NCBI GenBank assembly: GCA_036250195.1
Contig: JAVHZZ010000002.1
Coordinates: 367,848,624 to 367,912,623, forward strand
Origin: Mixophyes australis
Taxonomy: Eukaryota; Chordata; Amphibia; Anura; Limnodynastidae
Length of the DNA: 64,000 nt
Direction of reading: 5' to 3'
Both the position numbers and the translations under genes were made by a program. The notes beneath the pieces were generated by a model. The model had not been told where the DNA came from, did not search any database, and saw only the letters and a program-made list of their open reading frames with translations. Positions 21,775-33,003 of this stretch are shown here, piece by piece. Each line of letters opens with the position of its first letter. Position 1 is the first letter of the stretch.

Positions 21775-22590
21775 AGGGGGGGGGGGAGGGGGATTGTACA
21801 TAAAAAACAGGGAGAGAGGGAGGATGTCACATAGAAAACGGGGAGAAGTGAAAGGATGCCACTGGGGTGGGGGAATAAGAGACATGGCAGTATGCCACTC
21901 GGGGGGGCGGGCAGAGTAAGAAACGGCATGCCACTCAGGGGGGGGGGGAATAATAAACAGTATGACACTTGGGGGGGGGGATAAAAGACATGACAGGATG
22001 CCACTCGGGGAAGGGGGGGGAAATAAGAGACAGGATGCCACTCGGGGGGGGGGGGAATGGGGGAATAAGAGACAGGATGCCACTCGGGGGGGGGGGAATA
22101 AGAGACAGGATGCCACTCGGGGATGGGGGGTATAAGAGACAGGATGCCACCCAGGAGATGGGGGGGGGAATAAGAGACAGGATGCCACTCGTGGGTTGGG
22201 GGGGGGAATAAGAGACAGGATGCCACTCGTGGGGGGGGGGGGGAATAAGAGACAGGATGCCACTCGTGGGGGGGGGGGGGGAATAAGAGACAGGATGCCA
22301 CTCGGGGGGGGGGAATAAGAGACGGGATGCCACCCAGGAGATGGGGGGGGGGTATAAGAGACAGGATGCCACCCAGGAGATGGGGGGGGGGGAATAAGAG
22401 ACAGGATGCCACTCGTGGGTTGGGGGGGGGAATAAGAGACAGGATGCCACTCGTGGGGGGGGGGGGGGAATAAGAGACAGGATGCCACTCGTGGGGGGGG
22501 GGGAATAAGAGACGGGATGCCACCCAGGAGATGGGGGGGGGGAATAAGAGACAGGATGCCACTCGGGGGGAGAAGAGCCAGAATGCCACA
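21775..22590 (+). repeat. G-rich minisatellite (about 30-bp unit)
   Basis: About 20 copies of a unit of roughly 27-38 bp: GAATAAGAGACAGGATGCC, then ACTCG with a run of 7-14 G. The left copies are more divergent. A higher-order pattern with ATGCCACCCAGGAGATGG recurs. G runs this dense can form G-quadruplexes. All three minus-strand frames are open for long stretches simply because the unit lacks stops, so the Pro-rich frames are not genes. Confidence 0.92.
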
Positions 22591-22991
22591 CGGGATTTGG
22601 GGGCACTACTGTATGGCATAATATGATTTGGGTGCACTATTGTGGCATAATATCAACTGGGGGCAGTATTGTGGTATAATATCATTTGGGCGTACTATTG
22701 TACGAACTGGGGCACTATTGTGGCATAATATGATTTGGGGGCTATTAATTGAGAGTGGGGCTGTTTGGGAAAAAATAACGTCTATTTATTAAATGTGAAT
22801 AGGAATTATTTAATGGCAGTGATGGTTGTGGGGAATAGGTATATTTCTTAAACGTAAATGCGATTTAATTTATTGTTGGGGTTGTTTGGAGGGAGGTATA
22901 TAGGTTTATTAAACGTGAATACTAGTATTTTAATGTTTAGACTGGAGGGAGGCCTAATTATAAAACGTGGGTTGCATTGATTAAACACCGG

Positions 22992-23154
22992 GGGGTAAAT
23001 GTATCATACCCCGGTTTTCTCAACTTGCGGGAGATCGGCGTCTTCGCAGCTTAAATTTAACCTCCCTTTACAAGGCAGCGCCGCTTTAAATTTAAGCTGA
23101 GAAGACGCCGATCGCCCGCGAGTTGAGAAAACCGGGGTATGATACATTTACCCC
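22992..23154. mobile_element. Palindromic MITE nested in hAT-C
   Basis: 163-bp inverted repeat with the same GGGGTAAATGTATCATAC ends and GCAGCGCCGCTTTAAATTTA core as the copy at 20363. Its arms carry GAGATCGGCGTCTTCGCAGC instead. The flanking 3-mers (CGG and CAG) do not match, so the target duplication has decayed. Confidence 0.8.
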
Positions 23155-23214
23155 CAGGGCTGGTTGGAGGTTTCTAAATTACATGTACCCATTTTTTATT
23201 TTTTTTCAAAATAG

Positions 23215-23360
23215 GGCCTCCAGCATTCGAGACAAGCAGCTACTAAAGACACCAGCAGCCACAGGTGGTGAAAGTGACAAGAACTCTGGTGGGGAATTCC
23301 CGAATTTTGGTGACTGTCTCGTTTAGTGAGATTTGGCCCGACTACAAGGACAGTTGGGAG
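23215..23360 (+). other. Exon-like block inside hAT-C
   Basis: Preceded by a T-rich tract ending TCAAAATAG and followed by the consensus donor GGGAG|GTAAGT. One frame reads about 38 codons to a stop at about 23324, with GGESDKNSGGEFPNFG. Together with the donor at 21762 it may be an exon left from the autonomous hAT gene. The product is not recognised. Confidence 0.35.
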
Positions 23361-23614
23361 GTAAGTCCCACTTCACACTGTACTGCTTGTGAAGGCAGAG
23401 CTGCGTGCAACTAACAGTATTGCACACAGTATTGCCTGTGTATTTGTCTAACATTTTGTCTAATATGATAACCATGTTACATAATAGGGGCCCCCTGTCT
23501 TAAAAACCCCATGCCCCCAGGCATTAATCCAGCTCTGGTCAGGAGGAGGGAGCGGATAGCTGCTCCCAGTCCCTGGATAGGACACAGCCTGCAGAGCAAG
23601 CCGAGGAGGTCTAA

Positions 23615-23789
23615 GGGCTAGATTTACTAAGCTGCGGGTTTGAAAAAGTTGGGATGTTGCCTATAGCAAGCAATCAGATTCTAGTTATCATTTTGTAGAA
23701 GGTACTAAATAAATGAAAGCTAGAATCTGATTGGTTGCTATAGGCAACATCTCCACTTTTTCAAACCCGCAGCTTAGTAAATCTAGCCC
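23615..23789. mobile_element. Palindromic MITE nested in hAT-C, TSD TAA
   Basis: 175 bp with ends GGGCTAGATTTACTAAGCTG and its complement, and arms containing TGTTGCCTATAGCAA. TAA flanks both sides, the preferred PIF/Harbinger target. It is a sister of the copy at 7522. Confidence 0.9.
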
Positions 23790-24359
23790 TAAATCTCACA
23801 AGATGTGGTAATCTTATGAGACTAAGAGCTTCCCTGCTCACTCTATAGGAAGTTCCCACCCTGATGGATGTCAGCAGCACCAGAAGCATAGATAAGTACA
23901 GTGGGCTGGGGGTGTCATAATGTGCCTGGGGGGGAATGGCGTGATGTGGATGGGAGGGCGTGATAAATGTAATGTTTTATTATAATGTATGTATCAATGC
24001 CCCATGTTGGCCACACCCACAGCACAATGTGACCACACCCTTTTGGGTGCCGCTGCTGTGCGGCGGCGCACAATTTCTTTCCTACTGGGCCTCAGGTGGG
24101 CCTGTGTAATTTAAATGCCAGGGCTGATTTTTAGTCCCAGTCCGGCCCTGACTTGGAGGAGTAACATATGCCAATCTAGCAAGATTACAAAATAATGATA
24201 TTGATATTATCGATTATCAGAGGCCAACAAATAAACAGGCTAATTGATCAAGCAAAACATGTGTTTGTTATTTATATTTATGAATTGCACATTAATAAGT
24301 GATGATAAAGGAAAGGACTGTGAAATAATCCCAGGATACCCATGAAAGTATGTCAGACA

Positions 24360-24490
24360 CATTTTTTTTTAATCTCTTTATTTTCAACAACAACATATAT
24401 TCCATTGTGTGCATGAAAGGAACAATGAATCAATGTAAGCAAAACAAAGCAACAACCAAATAACATATAGTAATCATTACATTGAGGGGG
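24360..24490 (-). mobile_element. 3' tail of a minus-strand LINE-like retrotransposon
   Basis: On the minus strand it reads TTGAAAATAAAGAGATT followed by an A tract, that is a poly(A) signal and tail. The upstream part is too short or decayed to classify; an L1/Tx1-type 3' end is likely. Confidence 0.4.
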
Positions 24491-24999
24491 AAGGAAAAAG
24501 AAGCGCTGCCACAATTTTTTAAACTGATAGTGCTCCTCCTCTTTCCCACTAGCATTAATTACATGTTTTACCAGCATTTATTTAAAAAAAAAAACCTCTA
24601 ACGCAATGGCAGAGAGTACCTGGACTTAAGATAGCAAAATTATAACATTATAAAGTAAATAAGGACCAATTATTCTTCTATTGATCCTGACATTGTTTAA
24701 TAACCTAACTTCTAATTAAAAGAAGCTTATCCATAAAATGGAAAGGGTAGCTACGCCCAAAACCCAAAAAAAGTTTTGGATGGAGAAAAAAATTATTTAA
24801 ATTTACCTTCCATGCCCTGCATCCACCGGTTTTCACTCTCACTCTCATGATCCCAGTGGGTGTCGATGCCCCACCTCAGTGAACTTCCTATTTCATCCTG
24901 AAAGTTCACAGGGGAGAGGCATCAACACCAGTTCAGCTTCCTTAAAACAGCAGTGGGAAAGAGAGCCATTGGACTAAGGAGATAGCTTCAGCGATCCAT

Positions 25000-27690
25000 A
25001 CCTACTATTCCCGGTTATACAACTTTGCTGAATCTTCTCCCCCAGTGTCCCCTGACTCTAAACGAGAACATTAGTGACTGCCTCCAGAGGTACAATTTCC
25101 TTAATATTTTGAGTCTGTCAGGGAGATGCTGGACCAACCTTTTACCCTGAAAGAACTAGAGGATGTTATCTCCTCCATATTGACTGGCAAAAGCCCTGGG
25201 CCCAGTGGGTTCATGATTGGCTATTACAAGATGATTTTCCAGGTGCTGAGCCCCTTGCTCTGGAGAGCCTTAAATCTCTGACAAATTTATCTTCTCCTAG
25301 CAGTCGTTTGAAGCACACATTACGGTCCTCCCTAAAAATGGCAAGGACCCCTCCCTGTGCTCCAGTTATCACCCTATCTCCCTATTAAATGTTGACATAA
25401 AAAAATTTGTGAAAATGACAGCTGATAGCCTGAAGATCCTCCTGCCAGATGTAATCCATAGTGACCAGGTCCGTTTTGTTCCAGGCTGAGAGGCTCGGGA
25501 TAAAACCACCAAGATTATTGAACTGATGCATTTTCTAGAAGGTAGACGAACTCCTGCCTTGCTATTTTTCAATTGATGCGAAGAAAGCCTTTGACAGGGT
25601 GGATTGGCAATTCCTCAAGGGAGTGCTGGAGCACATGGTCTGTTTCTATAGAAGCCTCTCCCTTTACATGAATCCAATGGCCCGCATTAAAGTCAATGGC
25701 TATCTGCCCGACACGTTCTCCATCTACAATGGCACGCAACAGGGCTGCCCACTCTCCCTTGAAATTTGTTCTTTGCATGGTGGTCCTGGCCAAGAATAAT
25801 CCTGATGTGTCTGGGGTGAGGGTGGTGGGGAAGGAGCACAAACTAGCCCTTTTCGCAGATGACTTGTTGGCAACGATCATCATCCCTGCAATTTCCTTGC
25901 CTAATTTAATGCTTAAAATTGAGAGGTTTGGCGCACTGTCCAACTTTAAAATCAACTATACTAAATCTATGGCCCTGAATCTTTCCATCCCGCGACACAT
26001 CTTGGAAGGTCTCCGCGGTTCTTTTCCCTTCACCTGGCAACCTTCTCAGATTAAATATCTAGGGGTATTGTTACAGAGGGACCAATCTACCCTGTATAAA
26101 ATCAAATTTGTTCATCTGATTGTCAGGTTCCGAGCGGAATTTGGGCACTGGCGATCTCGCTGCTTTTCCTGGATGATAAATATAATTAGAATTAACATTT
26201 TACCAAAACTTTTATATCTTCTCCAATCTCTCGCAATCCACATCCCCCCGGTATTTCTGCAGTCTTCAAAAGCTGATCCGCGAGATTGTATGGGCTGGTA
26301 AGCCTCCCAGGTTTCACCATGACATTTAATATAGGTGGAAGACACAGGTGGATCTTCAGCTACCCCTCTTTGCTAAATTTTCTTAAGCTGTACTCCTCAA
26401 TAGGGGCAGTGCTTTCTAAGCAGTGGGTCCACATTGAAGTTCAGGTGATGGGCACTCCTACTACCATATTCCCTTGGTTGGACAAATTTCCACATTCCTC
26501 CCATCCCACTATTGACCCCACACTTCAATGCTGGGCCAGCGAACTTTGAAATTTATTTCATGCCCCCTACCTCCCCACCTCCCCATAACCTCTAACCCAG
26601 ACTCCCCCCCAGACTAACATTAGGGGCTTTCAAGGCATGGTTTGCAGGTAAGGTGATCAGGAGAGGTCCGCTGGTGGCCAATGGACGTGTATGTGCCTTC
26701 TCTCTCTTACAGGAAAAATTGGGTCTACTCCCATCGGAGTTCTGGCTCTATGTGCAGGCCAGACACTATATACACTATATACAGAAGGCCGTTATGGAGG
26801 GATCAAGTAGGAGCTGTGCTTTGAGGAGAACAGAACAGAACCAAAACGCACTATTTCAACTATATGCCAACTGCTTATTGTTAATCTCTATCCCACCCTA
26901 TCTAGCTATGTTGGTACATGGGATAGAGATCTTGGGACGCCTACTTCTGACCAGTATTGGGCTAGAGCATTTCAGTACACCCTGGCGAGCTCTACTAGCC
27001 TCTCTGTGGTGGAAACTCGTTACAAGGCTATTTCTCGTTGCTACAGATGTCCCAATTATGTAAGATGCACCCGGGGTCTCAGGGTCGTGCTGGAGATGTG
27101 GTTCAGGAACAGGATCTGCCCTCAGCCCCGAATTCTGGCTGTTCAACATCCTGGACACTTCCATTTCCCAGTATAAAAAAACTTTACTCTGCCATTTAAG
27201 CAATGCCACCATAGCCGTCATTTCAGTTTATTCTCGGTCATCTGCCCCTCCCGGCATACGAGAGTGGTTTAGACAGATATATCTTTATAGGTTCATGGAT
27301 GACGTCTCCTTATTTTGCCAAAAGAAACTTGTTGAGTATACGGCAATGTGGTTCTGCTGGCTTCAATTTAAGGAGTCTCTCTCATAGCGGTCCCTCGTGG
27401 ACTGTGAATAGGCACCCGTCGCCTGTCGATCATTTGGGTGGGCTCTCTGGTGGATAGGTATATGCACTCCCATTTGGTGTTTCCTCTCTCACAAAGCTGC
27501 TATAACATCATGAGGCACCCCCCCCCCCCCCCGCACGCACACACACACACTTTCCCTCTTGCATTCTTTCACTTACCTTCTTTGCTATCCCTCTCTCTCT
27601 CTTTTGTCTGTTGTGTATTGTTTGTCCTTACAGCTTGTGCAATTACTGTTGGTTGATGGACTGTAATGTTCTCCAATGACTTTATTCTTG
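25000..27690 (+). pseudogene. Decayed L1/Tx1-type LINE ORF2 (reverse transcriptase)
   Basis: Broken into several frames by indels and stops. In order: FTLKELEDVISSI-TGKSPGPSGF near 25140-25210 and a fingers/palm stretch DRVDWQFLKGVLEHM near 25590. Next come NGTQQGCPLSL near 25730, the catalytic FADD at 25852-25863, and INYTKSMALNLS near 25950. The C-terminal region follows (ARHYIHYIQK near 26760, then a Cys/Trp-rich stretch to about 27390). The endonuclease is missing, so it is 5' truncated. The NG-NGT-QGCPLS order and FADD box are those of the L1 clade including amphibian Tx1. It cannot move. Confidence 0.85.
27515..27552. repeat. Poly-C and (CA)n microsatellite
   Basis: A run of C followed by GCACGCACACACACACAC near the 3' end of the L1 remnant. 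Confidence 0.9.
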
Positions 27691-28056
27691 TATTGGGTTC
27701 CATCTACTGTAAGAATCTCCCTATTTTTCAATTGAAACAGATTACACAAAAAAACAAGCTACACACATAGAAGTTGCTGTATATAATAAATATATATCTG
27801 AAAGCAGTGGTTTTAAAATGGCAAGAGGTTGGACTGTGATGTGACATTTACAATTTTGTACAATGTGCTTCTGGACTCTTGTCTGCTTTTTCCCACACCA
27901 AGGCATACTTCTCGGTCACAGCGGTGTCTCTTGAAAGCGGAGGGTAGACCATACAGGTGCACGGGTGAAAACTCAGTGCATTTTGCAGTGCTCATACCTT
28001 GCACATCATAAATAGTGTCTGTCACTATTTATTAGAGATGGTCACTGACCCCCGTG

Positions 28057-28180
28057 TTTTGGTTTTGGATTCGGTTTTGGATCTGGATTACCGTTGTGTT
28101 TTGGTTTTGGTTTTGGTTTTGCAAAACCGCCATTGCGTGTTTTGGTTTTGGTTTTGGTTTTGTTTGGTTTTGTTTTGCTA
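28057..28180 (+). repeat. TTTTGG-repeat left end of hAT-A
   Basis: Roughly a dozen GTTTTG/GGTTTTGG words in two blocks separated by CAAAACCGCCATTGCG. hAT elements carry clustered short subterminal motifs for transposase binding, and these may be that. The corresponding end of hAT-B has TTTTGGATCCGG and TTCGGATTT words. Confidence 0.75.
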
Positions 28181-28429
28181 TTTTGTTGGAAAATACATGT
28201 TTTTGTGCCTAAAATAACCCAATTTAGTGCTGCAACTGTTTTAGAGATAAGTAATCTAATTGTTGAGGTAATAAATCATCCAAAAAAAACTGTTTAATTC
28301 TTCGTTGGTAGGCCTTCATTTATTCTACACACAAAACAGATTGTCTTCCTCTCCATCTATGCATATTGGCAATGCAGCCATCGTCTTTGAATGTATATTA
28401 CACCCTACACTTATAGTTAAATATGTAAA

Positions 28430-28990
28430 GAAATGGAAAAAGACAGTTTGCTTTCTGTCTCTATAGGCCCCCCTCCACTTTTTTAAAAAAACAAAAAATT
28501 CAGCCATTATAGACTGTACAATATTAATTGACATGGAGAAAGCCAGTTTGGTTTCTGTCTCTCTAGGCCCCCCTCCACTTGTATAAAATACCAAAAAATC
28601 CAGCCGTTATAGACTGTACAATATTAATTGACATGGAGAAAGCCAGTTTGGTTTCTGTCTCTCTAGGCCCCCCTCCACTTGTATAAAATACCAAAAAATC
28701 CAGCCGTTATAGACTGTACAATATTAATTGACATGGAGAAAGCCAGTTTGGTTTCTGTCTCTCTAGGCCCCCCTCCACTTGTATAAAATACTAATAAATT
28801 CAGCCGTTATATACTGTACAATATAAATTGAAATGGACAAAGGCAGTTTGGTATCTGTCTGCATCAGATCCTCTCTCCACTAGGAGTAAAATAGAAAACT
28901 ATTCAGCCGTTATATAATCTAGAATATAAATAGAAATTGAGAAAGGCAATTTGGTATCTGGCTGCATCATAATCATCAACATCATCATTA
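28430..28990 (-). repeat. Tandem array, 100-bp period (hAT-A, distal)
   Basis: About five to six copies; the word TAGGCCCCCCTCCACTT recurs at 28464, 28564, 28664 and 28764, so the period is exactly 100 bp. The middle copies are nearly identical and the outer ones divergent. It sits directly after the truncated transposase frame. Confidence 0.9.
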
Positions 28991-29562
28991 GCGCCCTCGT
29001 CGCCTACACAAATCTCCCCCTCATCCTCTTCTAATTCCAAAGTGGCATCCTCAATTTGGGTATCACCGGCTACACTCGGGCTATTAAGGCACACATCAGC
29101 AGAATGCTCACGATTAGACATCCCACTGTTGGATGGACTCTCCACAGGGATTGTTGTCATTTGTGAATCAGAGCAAATATTCTCCTGTAATGCCTCACTG
29201 TTATCTTGCAGCTCGGCTTTGACGCGTAACAGTAGTTGTGCACCAATTGTAGGCTGGGTAACTTTTTGGGATCTGCCACTAATAGCCAAAGGTGAAGGCC
29301 TCATTCTCTCTTTGCCACTGCGTGTGTAGAATGGCATGCTTGCAATTTTTTTTTTATCGTCACTTAACTTTTGCTCAGTTACACTTCTTTTTCGCTTCAA
29401 TACAGTAAATTTTTTTTTGGTTTTTGTTTTTTGCACTAATTTGAAAACACTCTGTTGTTTGACATCGCCTTGGCCAGATGACGTACTGGGAACACTAACA
29501 TCAGGACTGGTGACAGAACCTGGTTGCTCATTTAGATCATATGTGGACTGCTTTGAATCCAT
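28903..29562 (-). pseudogene. hAT-A transposase N-terminal fragment, 219 aa
   Basis: Begins at a real ATG (29560-29562). Ser/Thr-rich start, then basic KKIASMPFYTRSGKERMRP at about residues 71-89, matching MPFTTRSGKEQLRP at about residue 80 of the hAT-B transposase. It ends in an acidic stretch (LELEEDEGE) like the acidic stretch before the BED finger of hAT-B. The BED finger, the catalytic D-D-E and the dimerisation region are all absent. The frame stops in the distal array. Either the fragment is a remnant, or it is kept as a short protein; the sequence cannot say which. Confidence 0.75.
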
Positions 29563-29575
29563 TCTGAGCGCAAAC

Positions 29576-30396
29576 CACTGGGGAGTGCTAAAAATTATTT
29601 AGTAGATTCTGCTGACAGTTATGACTTTTGACAGCCAGAAATATTAATGCACAATTAGGGAGGACACCCCAAAAGCACTGAGGAGTGCTAAAAATTATTT
29701 AGTAGATACTGCTGACAGATATGACTTTTGACAGCCAGAAATATTAATGCACAATTAGGGAGGACACCCCAAAAACACTGAGGAGTGCTAAAAATTATTT
29801 AGTAGATACTGCTGACAGATATGACTTTTGACAGCCAGAAATATTAATGCACAATTAGGGAGGACACCCCAAAAACACTGAGGAGTGCTAAAAATTATTT
29901 AGTAGATACTGCTGACAGATATGACTTTTGACAGCCAGAAATATTAATGCACAATTAGGGAGGACACCCCAAAAACACTGAGGAGTACTAAAAATTATTT
30001 AGTAGATACTGCTGACAGATATGACTTTTGACAGCCAGAAATATTAATGCACAATTAGGGAGGACACCCCAAAAACACTGAGGAGTGCTAAAAATTATTT
30101 AGTAGATACTGCTGACAGATATGACTTTTGACAGCCAGAAATATTAATGCACAATTAGGGAGGACACCCCAAAAGCACTGAGGAGTGCTACAAATTATTT
30201 AGTAGATACTGCTGACAGATATGACTTTTGACAGCCAGAAATATTAATGCACAATTAGGGAGGACACCCCAAAAGCACTGAGGTGTGCTACAAATTATTT
30301 AGTAGATACTGCTGACAGATATGACTTTTGACAGCCAGAAATATTAATGCACAATTATGGGGGACACCCCAAAAGCGCTGGGGAGTGCCAAATATG
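29576..30396 (-). repeat. Tandem array, 8 copies of a 100-bp unit (hAT-A leader)
   Basis: The word AGTAGATACTGCTGACAGAT recurs at 29701, 29801, 29901, 30001, 30101, 30201 and 30301, with a variant at 29601. The period is exactly 100 bp with very little divergence. It lies between the promoter-like end and the ATG, so it would be transcribed as a leader. Confidence 0.97.
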
Positions 30397-30557
30397 AAGA
30401 AAAAATAATAAACCTCTATCCTCCTCTCTGCACTAGCGATTTTGGTTAGAGCAATTGCAAGAACAATATTGTATTCTCTGTCCCTGCTCTAATTAGCCTA
30501 TGACTACACCCTGCTCTCTCCCTCTGTCAAATGGCGATGGATTGCTGTGGAGGCGTG

Positions 30558-30584
30558 TATTTATAAAGTTGAAGTATCGCGAGA
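30558..30584 (-). promoter_or_regulatory. Promoter-like end of hAT-A: TATA box beside a CGCGA palindrome
   Basis: On the minus strand TCTCGCGATA (30575-30584) is followed 9 nt downstream by TATAAATA (30558-30565). The same pairing occurs at the equivalent end of hAT-B. Transcription would start near 30530 and read toward the 219-aa frame. Confidence 0.6.
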
Positions 30585-30745
30585 ACCGAGCCCCGAGATT
30601 CGACGACGTCACAATGACGTTCGGCCTCGATTTGGATTCGGAATGGGCGGGAGAGTACCGAGCTGCTCAGCTCGGTACTCGGATACCCAAAGTTCGGGTG
30701 GGTTCGGTTCTCGGAGAACCGGACCCGCCCATCTCTACTATTTAT

Positions 30746-32148
30746 GGACACCACATGACTGTGTTCTTCTATTCTCTTGCTCCTAGTCATTGTCTGCCCC
30801 TCGCTCACTTAGGACTCTACTCTATTGTATTCAACCAAAATTACAAATACGATCATTTCTGTTTTTCACATGTGGGGTGTCTCAGTTACTTTCCCAGTCT
30901 GCAATGTCTGGCAAGGCAATATTTATTTTCTGCAAGTGTCTGGTGTTTTGTCTGGTTCATGGTAAACAAGTTTGTCTTTCATCAACAAATAATCTAACAC
31001 ATCTTGAAATTTCTATGGTCAGTTTATTGGCTAAAGCAAAAGCTTTTGTTCTCCTTGTTGTTCTTGGAGCTGGATTTCATTAGGTAGAATCTGTGACAGG
31101 TCCTCTTTTGACAAACACAGGTTACCCCCTTCCCGCGACTAGTTTCCAGTATACTAATTGCATACCGAACAGCGCCTTTGTTGCTCCCCCAACTCTCCTT
31201 ACTCCATGGGACCCAACAGTTCTGCTACCTGGCAAGAGGAATGTTTGTTAAAACAAAAAAAAACATAGATGAAATTATCTTTCAATTTTATGAATATATC
31301 TCTGTCACTTATGTTATTAATATGTGGGAATATGTGCACAAAATAAACTCCATCTATATATTTGGGTATAACATTTCTATAACACTAAAGTTCAAATACG
31401 CCCTATTTGTATATATTTTCACTATAATATTACCAGTTTAGTCTGGCTAGTACATGTCCTCATGCACAATGGCTATTACACACATTACTGTGTCCGAATC
31501 CTTACTATATCTGGACACAATAGTCTGCCGTTAGCTGTGAGGCTTGAGAAATACAAGCTTCTCTCTGTGATAATCAGGAACCATTGGGAAAAAAGCAGTT
31601 TTTGGTAAACCTCAATTGTTGAGAAAGTCAAGAATTAACAGAAGAAACTGTCAAAGAAACAAGGAAGAAGAAACAAAAAAGACGATTGAAAAGTGACAAC
31701 ATGTTTATTTCCAAACACCGGTTGAGTGCAGGAGTTATATAGTACAGAACAAGACTTTTTTGTTTCTCTGATTGTCAGTGGGAGTGTGGGGGAGAAATAA
31801 AAACACAATAATTATTTAATAAAAATGTGCAATTAGCTCAAACATACCAATTAATCAGACATTTGAAACCCTTTGTTTAATTTGCAATAATATGATCAAA
31901 GCAAATATCAGATGAATTGCTTATGGCTTTATGTTACTTTCACTCAGACTTGAACTGTCCATTAAACTTACCAGAAAATCCTTCAGTGGACCCAAGCCAA
32001 AATAGATCCCTACTACATGTTTGATACAAACAAAACAGTTTTCAATTAAAAAAAAATATGATATTGTTATTTACCATAGATGCTATATTGTTATGCTAGA
32101 AATATTGCAGTGAGTATCAAGCAACTGGCCCGATACTAGCATATATCA
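30746..32148. other. Non-coding AT-rich spacer
   Basis: No gene or repeat family was recognised. Confidence 0.5.
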
Positions 32149-33003
32149 TGATCATTACACCGCCATTAATTCCGCAGCGCTATACAGAGAACTCGCTCAC
32201 ATCAGTCCCTGCCTCATTGGAGCTTACAGTCTAACAAATTGTGAAGGTGCACTATCATGCACTTAACGTACAATTCATGCCCCGATGTGTCCCCCGCATA
32301 TTTATTAAAGGTGCATCGCATTCAATAGTATGGTGACTGCTCCCTCTTGCAAGCTAACAAGTTCTGAAAAATATTTTTTTTCTGGAACTTGTCTTGATAA
32401 TATACGCCAGCTGAAGCTGGCGTACATTATCATAAATGAGAAATCTCAGTGCTGTCAGCTCTGCTCCGAAGAGCAGAGCTAGACAGCGCATGTGTGGAGG
32501 GATCATGTGATCCCTCCCTGTTAATCACCGCTCTCTCTCTGCAACTGTAGTTGCAGAGATCGAGCGAGATGTTTGTGCGCATGTGCAGGTCTTTGAACTT
32601 TGAATTGCTAAAAGAAGAAGACTGAAGAGGACGATGAGGTGATCCAGGGACATCGCGTTCCGAAGAGGGGGGTAAGTATGATTTTTTTTATCACAGAAAC
32701 AGCAGTTTTTCGGAACTGCTGTTTCTGTGCTGGGTTGTACATAAATGTGAGAAATAGTTCAATCCTCATCATTGCGATAAGGATTGAAAACTATTTTTCA
32801 CTTTATGTTAATATTGATAAATGTGCCCCTAAATTCCCTAACATGCACGTTTTTGGAGTGTAGAAGGAAACTGTAGGACCCAGAGAAAACCCATGCAAAC
32901 ATGGGGGGAATATACAAAATGTACACAGATAAGGCCATGATCAGGAATGGAACTCATGACCCCAGTGCTGTGAGGCAGAACTGTTAACCACTAAGCCACC
33001 GTG
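32149..33003 (-). mobile_element. tRNA-derived SINE split by a later insertion
   Basis: SINE tail and 3' block at 32149-32235 and the middle plus tRNA-like head at 32831-33003, both on the minus strand and matching the copy at 19009. The break is inside TCTAAATTCCC: TAA precedes the insertion and TAA follows it. So the inserted DNA arrived later with a 3-bp duplication. Confidence 0.85.
32236..32830. mobile_element. String-of-hairpins element inserted in the SINE
   Basis: 595 bp, flanked by TAA on both sides. Between 32357 and 32801 seven hairpins follow each other: 32357-32392, 32396-32431, 32451-32487, 32496-32517, 32537-32558, 32692-32729 and 32747-32801. Several stems are perfect or nearly so, for example GATAATATACGCCAGCT and CACAGAAACAGCAGTT. 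The right end GTGCCCC (reversed GGGGCAC) resembles the MITE ends nearby, but no matching left inverted repeat was found. No coding frame of note. Family unknown. Confidence 0.75.

Larger units (their letters stand above)
21442..24150 (+). mobile_element. Non-autonomous hAT element, 2.7 kb (hAT-C), perfect 8-bp TSD
   Basis: Termini are CAGGGCCGGACTGG on the left and CCAGTCCGGCCCTG on the right, a perfect 14-bp inverted repeat. ACTTGGAG flanks it exactly at 21434-21441 and 24151-24158. Inside are a Lys/Arg-rich exon-like stretch with a donor at 21762 (ATGAAG|GTGAGT), a G-rich minisatellite and two palindromic MITEs. A second exon-like block lies at 23215-23360. No transposase domain is visible. 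Confidence 0.9.
28033..30737 (-). mobile_element. hAT-A: non-autonomous hAT element, perfect 8-bp TSD
   Basis: Ends TAGAGATGGTC and (reversed) TAGAGATGGGC, with CTATTTAT exactly duplicated at 28025-28032 and 30738-30745. These termini are close to those of hAT-B (TAGGGATG). On the minus strand it has a promoter-like end near 30560, an 8 x 100 bp leader array and a 219-codon transposase N-terminus. A second 100-bp-period array follows where the catalytic part should be, then a GGTTTTGG-rich left end. It must rely on a transposase made elsewhere. Confidence 0.92.

Noticed and set aside
21589..22637. Three overlapping long Pro-rich minus-strand frames (223-299 codons)
   Set aside because: They run through the same G-rich minisatellite in all three frames because the repeat unit has no stops; not a gene.
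29576..30396. Regular 100-bp repeats as a possible CRISPR array
   Set aside because: The whole unit is conserved with no variable spacers, it sits inside a hAT element, and the genome is eukaryotic.
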